Positions 6,118 to 12,615 of a stretch of 12,615 nt of DNA are shown here, one piece after another; position 1 is the first letter of the stretch, and every line of letters starts with the position of its first letter. A model generated the notes under the pieces. The model ran no database searches and was not told the DNA's origin. It worked only from the letters and a program-made list of their open reading frames with translations. Made by a program: the position numbers and the translations under genes. The stretch comes from Anaerolineae bacterium (GTDB lineage: Bacteria; Chloroflexota; Anaerolineae; JACIWR01). The DNA lies in the NCBI GenBank assembly GCA_021162125.1, contig JAGGZG010000214.1, positions 1 to 12,615 of the forward strand, in the 5' to 3' direction.

Positions 6118-7101
6118 TTGAGAATTCTAGTCACCGGCGGCGCGGGATACATCGGCTCGAACCTGGTGGACCGGCTGATGGCCGACGGCCACCAGGTCTA
6201 CGTCATAGACAACCTGTCCGTAGGCAAAATCGCCAACATCCGACACCACCTGGGCTCGGAGCGATTTCACTTCGTCAACGATAGCATCCTGAACACGACT
6301 ACAATGGAGCGCCTGATCCGGCAGGTGGACATGATCTACCACCTGGCGGCGGTGGTGGGCGTCAAATACGTGGTCGAGGACCCGCTGCGGGGGATCACGG
6401 TTAATGTGCGGGGTACGGAGACGGTGCTGGAGCTGGCCTTCAAGTACTGGCGCAAGGTGCTCATCGCCTCCAGCTCGGAGATTTACGGCAAATCCACCAG
6501 CGTGCCCCTGAGCGAGGACGACGACCGTGTGCTTGGCTCCACCAGCGTGGGGCGCTGGTCGTACTCCGATTCCAAAGCGATTGACGAGTACTTCGCCTTC
6601 GCGTATGGCAGTAAAGGCCTGCCGGTGGTGGTGGTGCGCTATTTCAATTCCTACGGCCCGCGTCTGGATCCAAAAGGATACGGCAGCGTGATCGCCAGGT
6701 TCATCGGCCAGGCGCTGCGCGGTGAGCCGCTCACAGTGTTCGACGACGGGCTGCAAACCCGCTGCTTCACCTACATAGACGACACCTTGCGCGGCACGAT
6801 TATGGCCGCCACCGTGCCGGAAGCGGAGGGACAGGTATTCAACATCGGCTCCAACCGCGAGACCTCGATCCTGGAACTGGCTCGCCTGGTGCTGAAGATC
6901 ACCGGGGCACAAACTGAAATACAACACATCCCCTACGCGCAAGTCTACGGAGTGGAGTTCGAGGAAACCCGCCGCCGCGTGCCGGACGTGCGCCGCGCGC
7001 GCGAAGTGCTCGGCTTCGAGGCCCAGACCCCGCTCGAAGAGGGATTGCAACGAACGCTGGATTGGTTCCGGGGGCAACAAGGCGAGCAGGAGGAACATTG
7101 A
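6118..7101 (+). CDS. NAD-dependent sugar-nucleotide SDR (ArnA/UXS-like decarboxylase or epimerase)
   Basis: This extended SDR has 327 residues. The glycine motif TGGAGYIGS lies at 6-14, SSSEIYG at 118-124, and the catalytic pair Y149-x3-K153 sits in GRWSYSDSKAIDEYFAFAYG. RYFNSYGPRLDP and DDGLQTRCFTYIDD follow. A Ser-Glu pair (S120-E121) before the Ile-Tyr-Gly, together with the RWxY-x3-K context, resembles the UDP-glucuronate decarboxylase family (UXS, ArnA dehydrogenase domain) rather than the SSSSVYG of the first epimerase in this cluster. A 4-epimerase or another NAD-dependent dehydratase cannot be excluded. The start is TTG 6118, seven bases after GAGGAGA. The stop TGA overlaps the ATG of the next gene as TGATG, indicating coupled translation with the ligase-TPR protein. 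It probably supplies a nucleotide sugar to the same polymer. Confidence 0.85.
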   Translation: MRILVTGGAGYIGSNLVDRLMADGHQVYVIDNLSVGKIANIRHHLGSERFHFVNDSILNTTTMERLIRQVDMIYHLAAVVGVKYVVEDPLRGITVNVRGTETVLELAFKYWRKVLIASSSEIYGKSTSVPLSEDDDRVLGSTSVGRWSYSDSKAIDEYFAFAYGSKGLPVVVVRYFNSYGPRLDPKGYGSVIARFIGQALRGEPLTVFDDGLQTRCFTYIDDTLRGTIMAATVPEAEGQVFNIGSNRETSILELARLVLKITGAQTEIQHIPYAQVYGVEFEETRRRVPDVRRAREVLGFEAQTPLEEGLQRTLDWFRGQQGEQEEH

Positions 7102-10100
7102 TGCAGACGAAACTGAGCGCCTTCTGCGATAAGATCATCGAGGCGGGATGGCTAACGGCCATCATCGTCGTCCCGCTGTTCTTCAACGTGTACTCCAGCC
7201 GTGTTTTCGAACCGGACAAGCTCACCTTGCTGCGCTCCATCGTCCTGGTGATGATCACCGCCTGGCTCGTTAAAATAATCGAGCAGGGAGTGAAGCAGCT
7301 AGAGGGGCAGGAAAACGAGACACGCCCCGGCCTTTGGATACGGGCCAGGGCCTGGATGGCCCATACCCCGCTGGTGCTGCCCACCGTGCTCCTGGTGATG
7401 ATCTACGTCCTGAGTACCATCGGCTCGATCACCCCCCGCATCAGCCTGCTGGGATCGTACCAACGCTTACAGGGCACCTACACCACGTTCTCGTACATCG
7501 TCGTCTTCTTCCTGATGTTGCAGCACCTGCGCACCCGCGAGCAGATCAATCGCCTGGTAACCACGGCCATCTTGACCAGCGTCCCCATCTCCCTGTACGG
7601 CATCCTCCAGCACTACGCACTGGATCCCTTGCCCTGGGGCGGTGACGTGGTCACCCGCGTTGCGGCCAACATGGGCAACTCCATTTTCGTAGCCGCCTAC
7701 TTGATTATGGTCGCACCTTTAACCCTGGCCCGCATCGTGGATACTTTCACGGCCATACTCAAAGAGGAGCAAAGCGCCGTCGCCGATGTCATCCTGGGGG
7801 CGTGCTACATCTTCGCCCTGGCCATCCAGGTTATCTGCATCTTCTTCACCCAGAGTCGTGGCCCTTGGCTAGGGTTATTTGCCGGGCTGTTCTTCTTCGT
7901 CCTCACCCTGGGTGTGACCAAGCGGCAACGATGGGTGGCGTGGACGGCCATTTCCCTGGCAGTGGTGATTGGGGCTTTTCTGGTGGTGCTGAACCTGCCC
8001 AATACGCCGCTGGCCCCCATCAAAAAGATGCCTTACGTCGGCCGGCTGGGCACGCTGCTGGAGACGGGATCGGGCACAGGCAAGGTACGCATCCTGATCT
8101 GGGAGGGCGATGTGGCCTTGCTCAGCCCCCACCCCCCGCTGGAGTTCCCCGACGGGCGGATAGATAGACTACACTTCCTACGGCCACTCATCGGCTACGG
8201 GCCGGAGTCCATGTGGGTGGCATACAACCGCTTCTACCCGCCCGACCTGGCCCACGTCGAGGCGCGCAACGCCTCGCCGGACCGCTCGCACAACGAGACT
8301 TTCGACGCGCTGGTGATCACCGGGCTGCTCGGATTCCTGGCAGAAATGTTCCTCTTCGCCAGCGCGTTCTACTACGGATTCCGGTGGCTGGGACTGATCG
8401 GCGACGCCCTACAACGGAACATCTTCATCGGGCTGTGGATCGGGGGTGGCGTCTTCGGCGCGGCCTTCTTCGGGCTGTGGAAGGGGCCGGAATTCATCGG
8501 CGTGGGATTGCCCTTCGGGATCGCGCTTGGCCTGGGAGCTTACCTCATCATCCACGCCGTCTTCTTCTACCATCGAGGAGGAGAACGCATCGGCGGGGTG
8601 TACGAAACACTGCTCATCGCCCTGGTCGCGGCGATAATGGCCCATTTCGTGGAGATTCACTTCGGGATCGCCATCGCCGCCACGCGCACCTACTTCTGGG
8701 TCTACGCCGGGCTGATGGTGACCATCGCCCACGTGCTCAGGCCGGAGCAAATGGCGGCGGCAGTGCCCGAGGAGCCCCAGGAACAGCGCAAGAAACGCCG
8801 TAAGAAACGGCGCAAGAAGCGCAGCGGCCAACCAGCCCCACTGACCGGATCTCCCGGGGCGGGACACTGGCTGCGGCCGGTGATGGGCTACGCCCTGCCG
8901 CTGGCCGTCATCCTGGCTACAATGGGCTACGATTTCACCACCAACCAGCAGGGTCTCTCCAGTGCAGCGGGCATCATCAAAACGTCGTTGACCACCCACC
9001 TGCGAGCCGGCCAGCCCGTTCCCTCGCCGGCCATGCTGTTCCTTTTCCTGATCACGATCGCGCTGAGCACGGCCATCACGGTCGCCGAGTTGAGCAAACA
9101 GGGGACTTTTACCCACGAGGGAGCATCGTGGTGGAAAGCAACGCTGGTGACGGTGGCCCTGGCGGCCAGCCTGTGGCTGGTCGCGGCCTTCATCCTCGCC
9201 TCGCGGCTGGCGGCAGTCACCGGCCAGAGTCAGCTCATGAAACTCGCCAGCCTGGTGGCCAGCATCCTGCCCCTCTATTACGTGCTGTTATTCACCTTGT
9301 TGGGAGTGCTGGCGGCAGCGCTGCCACGGCGTGAGCCAGTCGCCGGCCCCTTCGTCCGGCCGGGTAACTGGTGGCTCTATCCCCTGCTGGCAGTGGTCAC
9401 TATATATTTGATCGTCACCACCAACCTCAACGTGATCGTCGCCGACACTTATTTCAAACAGGCGGAACCGTACCACAACCGGCAGATGTGGGACGCCAGC
9501 ATCATTCTCCACCAAAAAGCGGTTAAGCTGGCCCCCAAAGAGGACTACTACTATCTCTTCCTGGGCTCAGCTTTCCTGGAGAAAGCCAAGAGCGTGCCAG
9601 TGTACCAGAGCGTGTGGCCTTATCCATTGACCGTGGAGAAGGTGATAAACCTGGCCCCTCGCGATATCTCCCAACTGGGCAAAAGCGACCTGCTGGAGTG
9701 CAGCCGCCTGGTGCTGGAACGTGCGCGGCAGATCAACCCGCTCAATACCGACCACACCGCCAACCTGGGCCGGCTGTACCGCACCTGGGCGGAGTTAGTG
9801 CCCGATCCCGAACAGCGGACGGAGAAGATTCGCACCGCGCTCAAGTATTACGAACAGGCCACCTCGCTCAGCCCGCACAACGCTCAACTCTGGGATGAGT
9901 GGGGATTGGTCTACTTCGTCCTCGGGGACTACCAGTCGGCCATCGAGAAATACCAACACTCCCTGACTCTGGATACTGAGTTCCCACAGACCTACCTCTC
10001 GCTGGGCGACGCCTACATGGCCACCCAGCAACTCGACCTGGCAGCCGACGCCTACCAGAAAGCACTGGCCCTGCAGCCCGACATCCCCCAGGCGCACTCG

Positions 10101-10736
10101 GTACTGGGCTACATCTACGCTCAGCAAGGACGGATTGAGGACGCCATCCGCGAGAACCTGGCCGTGGTCAAGCTTTCCCCCCAGGACTACAACGCGCACA
10201 AAAACCTGGCGCTGTTCTACCAACAGCAGGGCCGCCTGGACGAGGCCCTGGCCGAAGCACAGGTGGCGCTCAGCCTGGCCCCGGAATCCGAGAAGCAGGC
10301 CCTGCAGAACTTCATCGCCCAGTTGCAGGCCAAAGGCGGGTCCGGCGAGGAGGAAACCCTGATCCAGAACTACATCTCGGAGGGGCAGATTTACCTCAAG
10401 CAGAGCCAGTGGGACTTGGCTGCGCAAACCTTCCTCAAGGTGCTGGCCCTCGATCCCAATCACGTGGTCGCCCACAGCGCATTGGGCTATGCTTACGCCA
10501 TGCAGGGTCGCACCGAGGAAGCCATCGCCGAAAACAAAGCGGTGATCGCCCTGGTGCCCAACGACTACAACAGTCACAAGAACCTGGCCATCCTCTACCA
10601 ATCGGCCAAGCGGTACGACGAGGCATTGCAAGAAGCTCAGATCGCCCTGAACTTGGCACCGGACGCGGACAAACCGGCACTGCAAGCGCTCATCACTCAA
10701 CTGGAACAGCAGCAGAAAGGAGCGGCCGGTGGGTAA
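7101..10736 (+). CDS. O-antigen ligase/polymerase-like membrane protein with C-terminal TPR array
   Basis: The product is 1211 residues. ATG 7101 is chosen because AGGAGG (7088-7093) lies seven bases upstream; the open frame back to 7062 lies inside the previous gene. The N-terminal half (about 1-555) is polytopic and carries the Wzy_C/WaaL-type signature: SRGPWLG at 252-258, R330 in KVRILIWEGD, a long loop with GYGPESMWVAYNRFYPP, and SHNETFD (H397) followed by TGLLGFL. A 12-residue run of only Lys/Arg (563-574) follows, then a second hydrophobic block (about 590-775), then TPRs from about 780 to the end, including a 98-residue duplication. The family transfers or polymerises undecaprenyl-linked glycans on the outer face of the cytoplasmic membrane. 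The TPRs probably hold a protein partner. Whether it is a ligase, a polymerase or a protein O-oligosaccharyltransferase cannot be told from sequence. It ends eight bases inside the next gene. Confidence 0.85.
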   Translation: MQTKLSAFCDKIIEAGWLTAIIVVPLFFNVYSSRVFEPDKLTLLRSIVLVMITAWLVKIIEQGVKQLEGQENETRPGLWIRARAWMAHTPLVLPTVLLVMIYVLSTIGSITPRISLLGSYQRLQGTYTTFSYIVVFFLMLQHLRTREQINRLVTTAILTSVPISLYGILQHYALDPLPWGGDVVTRVAANMGNSIFVAAYLIMVAPLTLARIVDTFTAILKEEQSAVADVILGACYIFALAIQVICIFFTQSRGPWLGLFAGLFFFVLTLGVTKRQRWVAWTAISLAVVIGAFLVVLNLPNTPLAPIKKMPYVGRLGTLLETGSGTGKVRILIWEGDVALLSPHPPLEFPDGRIDRLHFLRPLIGYGPESMWVAYNRFYPPDLAHVEARNASPDRSHNETFDALVITGLLGFLAEMFLFASAFYYGFRWLGLIGDALQRNIFIGLWIGGGVFGAAFFGLWKGPEFIGVGLPFGIALGLGAYLIIHAVFFYHRGGERIGGVYETLLIALVAAIMAHFVEIHFGIAIAATRTYFWVYAGLMVTIAHVLRPEQMAAAVPEEPQEQRKKRRKKRRKKRSGQPAPLTGSPGAGHWLRPVMGYALPLAVILATMGYDFTTNQQGLSSAAGIIKTSLTTHLRAGQPVPSPAMLFLFLITIALSTAITVAELSKQGTFTHEGASWWKATLVTVALAASLWLVAAFILASRLAAVTGQSQLMKLASLVASILPLYYVLLFTLLGVLAAALPRREPVAGPFVRPGNWWLYPLLAVVTIYLIVTTNLNVIVADTYFKQAEPYHNRQMWDASIILHQKAVKLAPKEDYYYLFLGSAFLEKAKSVPVYQSVWPYPLTVEKVINLAPRDISQLGKSDLLECSRLVLERARQINPLNTDHTANLGRLYRTWAELVPDPEQRTEKIRTALKYYEQATSLSPHNAQLWDEWGLVYFVLGDYQSAIEKYQHSLTLDTEFPQTYLSLGDAYMATQQLDLAADAYQKALALQPDIPQAHSVLGYIYAQQGRIEDAIRENLAVVKLSPQDYNAHKNLALFYQQQGRLDEALAEAQVALSLAPESEKQALQNFIAQLQAKGGSGEEETLIQNYISEGQIYLKQSQWDLAAQTFLKVLALDPNHVVAHSALGYAYAMQGRTEEAIAENKAVIALVPNDYNSHKNLAILYQSAKRYDEALQEAQIALNLAPDADKPALQALITQLEQQQKGAAGG
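10035..10706 (+). repeat. 98-codon duplicated TPR block within the ligase gene
   Basis: Residues encoded by 10035-10328 and 10413-10706 align without gaps over 98 positions, with 59 identities by hand count. Both begin DLAA and share AHS-x-LGY-x-YA, DYN-x-HKNLA and DEAL-x-EAQ. Each unit holds about three TPR helix pairs. An 84-bp non-duplicated spacer (10329-10412) separates them. Confidence 0.85.
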
Positions 10737-11757
10737 TGGGGGAAGCATCTACATGCTCGTTTTTGGCTGTGCCCTGGTGTTCGCCGTAGGTGCGACGCCG
10801 GTGATGCGCCGCGCTGCGCCCTGGTTAGGGGTGATGGATCAACCCAGCTCCCGCAAAGTACACCGCCGGCCCATGCCCCGCCTGGGCGGAGCGGCCATCT
10901 ACGGCGCGTTCATCCTGGCCCTGCTGTTGCTGGGGACGCGCTACAACATCCACGAGCTGGTCAGCATCCTTCTCGGCGCGACCCTGGTCTCGTTCTTCGG
11001 GCTGTGGGACGACCGCTGGGGATTGCACCCTCTGCTCAAGCTGGCCGGTCAGACACTCGCTGCGCTGGTGCTCGTCTACACCGGCGTGCAGGTGCACGTT
11101 TTTCCCTGGCCAGCTTTAAACGTGGGGGTAACCCTCCTCTGGCTGGTGGGTATCACCAACGCGCTGAACCTCATGGACAACATGGACGGGCTTGCCGGCG
11201 GGGTGGGGGCCATCGCCGCCGCATTTTTCGTGCTGCTGGCAGCGATGAACGGGCAATACCTGGTAGGCGCGCTGGCCGCAGCTCTGCTGGGGGCTTGCCT
11301 GGGGTTCCTGATCTACAACTTCAATCCGGCCAGCATCTTCATGGGCGATACCGGCGCACTGTTCCTGGGCTTCATGCTGGCGGCGGTAGGCATCAAACTG
11401 CGTTTCCCGGCCAACGTGGACATCGTCACCTGGATGGTGCCGGTGATGACGCTGGCCCTGCCCATCTTCGATACCACGCTGGTGGTGGTCTCCCGCCTGC
11501 GGCGAGGGCTCAACCCGCTCACCGCTGCCGGCAAGGACCACACCTCGCACCGGCTGGTAATGCTGGGCTTCACCCAGCGGGAGGCGGTGATGGCCCTCTA
11601 CCTGGTGGGCGGAGCTCTGGGGGTGATCGCTATCTTTCTCACCCAGGCCACCGTGGTCGAGGGATACGTCGTGGGCGCGACGGTGGCGTTGGTGGGCCTG
11701 TACGCCCTGTGGAAGCTGGAACAAGTTGACCTTTCAGGCAAAACACGCATGGAATGA
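10729..11757 (+). CDS. WecA/TagO-type undecaprenyl-phosphate sugar-1-phosphate transferase
   Basis: This membrane glycosyltransferase of the MraY/WecA family (PNPT superfamily) has 342 residues and about ten hydrophobic segments. It transfers a HexNAc-1-phosphate (typically GlcNAc-1-P) from UDP-sugar to undecaprenyl phosphate at the cytoplasmic face, which starts polymer assembly. Family motifs seen are DQPSSRKVHRRPMPRLGG (about 37-54), NALNLMDNMDG (N144 to G154, with the Mg-binding D150/D153), FMGDTG (204-209, D207), and the C-terminal GKDHTSHR (268-275) typical of the WecA/TagO branch. The GTG at 10729 is chosen because AAAGGAG (10716-10722) ends six bases upstream. The gene overlaps the preceding ligase gene by eight bases, so translation is probably coupled. 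The lack of an UDP-MurNAc-pentapeptide context argues against MraY. Confidence 0.92.
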   Translation: MGNGGSIYMLVFGCALVFAVGATPVMRRAAPWLGVMDQPSSRKVHRRPMPRLGGAAIYGAFILALLLLGTRYNIHELVSILLGATLVSFFGLWDDRWGLHPLLKLAGQTLAALVLVYTGVQVHVFPWPALNVGVTLLWLVGITNALNLMDNMDGLAGGVGAIAAAFFVLLAAMNGQYLVGALAAALLGACLGFLIYNFNPASIFMGDTGALFLGFMLAAVGIKLRFPANVDIVTWMVPVMTLALPIFDTTLVVVSRLRRGLNPLTAAGKDHTSHRLVMLGFTQREAVMALYLVGGALGVIAIFLTQATVVEGYVVGATVALVGLYALWKLEQVDLSGKTRME

Positions 11758-11798
11758 CAAGCTCAATTCGGTTTTGTAAAAACGGAGCGAGGCGAACA

Positions 11799-11846
11799 CG
11801 TAGTGCGTGGTGCGTGATGGGAAAACGGAACACGGAACACGGCTCA
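11799..11846. repeat. Heptamer-based hairpin repeat, copy 3
   Basis: CGTAGTG, CGTGGTG and CGTGATG (11799-11819) are followed by GGAAAACGG and then AACACGG, AACACGG (11829-11842) and CTCA. The core GCGTGATGGGA, CGGAACACG and CACGGCTCA are shared with the copy at 4721-4781, which differs by internal insertion or deletion of units. It occupies most of the 106-bp gap before the dehydrogenase gene and ends just before the ribosome site. Confidence 0.78.
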
Positions 11847-11863
11847 TAATGAGGAGAGGTAAC

Positions 11864-12615
11864 GTGAACTTGCAAACGAAGATTGACGAGGGAACAGCGC
11901 GAGTGTGCGTGCTCGGTCTGGGGTACGTGGGGCTGCCCCTGGCCGTCGGCTTCGCCCGCGTGGGCTTTCCCGTAGTCGGCCTGGACGTGGACGAAGGCAA
12001 GATCACAGCCCTACAACAGGGCAAAAGTTACATCGGGGACGTAGAGAGCGATGACGTGGCCACCCTGGTAGCCAATGGGACGTTGACGGCGACCAGTGAT
12101 TACGACGTTCTGCGCCAGGTGGACGTGGTGTTCATCTGCGTGCCCACCCCTTTCGACGCGATGAAAGCTCCTGACCTGAGCTTCGTCATCAGCGCAGCGG
12201 AGGGCATTGTCCCTCGCCTGCAAGTGGGTCAGCTCATCATCCTGCAAAGCACGACCTACCCGGGCACGACTGAGGAGGTGGTGCTCCCCATCCTGGAGCG
12301 GAGCGGGCTGAAAGCGGGTCAGGATTTTCATCTGGCCTTCTCGCCGGAGCGGATCAATCCGGGCGACAAAACCCACGGCGTGCACAACACCCCCAAGGTG
12401 GTCGGCGGCCTCACTCCACGCTGTACCGATCTGGCCCGCGCGCTGCTGTCCCGCCTGTTCAGCCAGGTGCACGTGGTCTCCACCCCACGGGCGGCGGAGA
12501 TGACCAAACTGCTGGAGAATATCTTCCGCAGCGTGAACATCGCCCTGGTGAACGAGCTGGCCCTGCTCTCCGAGCGGATGGGGATTGACTTCTGGGAGGT
12601 GATCGAAGCTGCCTC
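11864..12615 (+). CDS. Nucleotide-sugar 6-dehydrogenase, WbpA/UGD family (truncated by window edge)
   Basis: The first 250 residues of a UDP-sugar dehydrogenase are present; the frame is open to the right edge. It oxidises the C6 hydroxyl of a UDP-hexose or UDP-HexNAc to a uronic acid with two NAD+. Seen are VCVLGLGYVGLPLA (14-27, NAD-binding), VFICVPTP (89-96), QSTTYPGTT (128-136), AFSPERINPGD (158-168) and KLLENIFRSVNIALVNE (215-231), which holds the conserved Lys and Asn. The catalytic cysteine region lies beyond the edge. The FSPERxxPG/TPKVVGG pattern favours the WbpA/WbpO-type HexNAc dehydrogenases over UDP-glucose dehydrogenase. The GTG at 11864 is preceded by GAGGAG (11851-11856) at seven bases. 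Together with the WbpP-like epimerase it predicts a UDP-GlcNAcA or UDP-GalNAcA sugar in the polymer. Confidence 0.9.
   Translation, partial: MNLQTKIDEGTARVCVLGLGYVGLPLAVGFARVGFPVVGLDVDEGKITALQQGKSYIGDVESDDVATLVANGTLTATSDYDVLRQVDVVFICVPTPFDAMKAPDLSFVISAAEGIVPRLQVGQLIILQSTTYPGTTEEVVLPILERSGLKAGQDFHLAFSPERINPGDKTHGVHNTPKVVGGLTPRCTDLARALLSRLFSQVHVVSTPRAAEMTKLLENIFRSVNIALVNELALLSERMGIDFWEVIEAA

Noticed and set aside
4853..6118. 421-codon minus-strand open frame opposite the split glycosyltransferase
   Set aside because: It is longer than either GT4 fragment, but its translation is low in hydrophobic core patterns and has no recognisable motif, while the plus frame has clear GT4 motifs on both sides of the stop. 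It is best explained as a GC-rich shadow.
7062..7100. Earlier TTG start (7062) for the ligase-TPR gene
   Set aside because: This stretch is inside the upstream SDR gene; AGGAGG at 7088-7093 is correctly placed for ATG 7101.
11771..11783. GTTTTGTAAAAAC as a terminator after the WecA-like gene
   Set aside because: The stem is only about five A-T pairs with no GC-rich stem and no following U-run.

Overview
This is a GC-rich bacterial window with tightly packed genes, short overlaps, clear AGGAGG-type ribosome binding sites and many TTG/GTG starts. The gene content does not fix the lineage. The long O-antigen-ligase-like protein with a C-terminal TPR array and the intergenic palindromic repeats would suit an uncultured Chloroflexota-type bacterium, but that is a low-confidence inference. 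No phage, IS transposase, CRISPR array, tRNA or rRNA is visible.

Left part (1-3421, minus strand): a compact run read right to left. It consists of an XdhC/CoxI-family molybdoenzyme maturation factor, an MFS transporter overlapping it by a TTGA junction, the radical-SAM protein HemW, and the first 12 codons of a RidA-like protein running off the left edge. These are housekeeping or metabolic genes with no obvious shared pathway.

Centre (3422-3736): a 315-bp divergent intergenic region. It holds two outward-facing sigma70-like promoters whose -10 boxes lie in the two arms of a 15-bp perfect inverted repeat. A separate palindrome built of 10-nt units lies in the leader of the rightward operon.

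Right part (3737-12615, plus strand): a surface-polysaccharide cluster. In order it has a WbpP/GalE-type UDP-sugar 4-epimerase, a GT4 glycosyltransferase interrupted by an in-frame amber codon, a second extended SDR with ArnA/UXS-like active-site sequence, a 1211-residue O-antigen ligase/polymerase-like membrane protein fused to TPRs, a WecA/TagO-type polyprenyl-phosphate sugar-1-phosphate transferase, and a WbpA-type nucleotide-sugar 6-dehydrogenase cut by the right edge. The likely logic is as follows: the epimerase and dehydrogenase make an activated HexNAc uronic acid, the WecA-like enzyme starts the lipid-linked chain, GT4 extends it, and the ligase-TPR protein polymerises or transfers it outside the membrane.

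The most noteworthy features are the amber codon splitting the glycosyltransferase, three copies of a heptamer-based repeat (one has become the C-terminal tail of HemW), the divergent promoter dyad, and the basic-linker/TPR architecture of the ligase. I see no clearly new defence or mobile system; the window is mostly an ordinary polysaccharide locus with unusual intergenic repeats.
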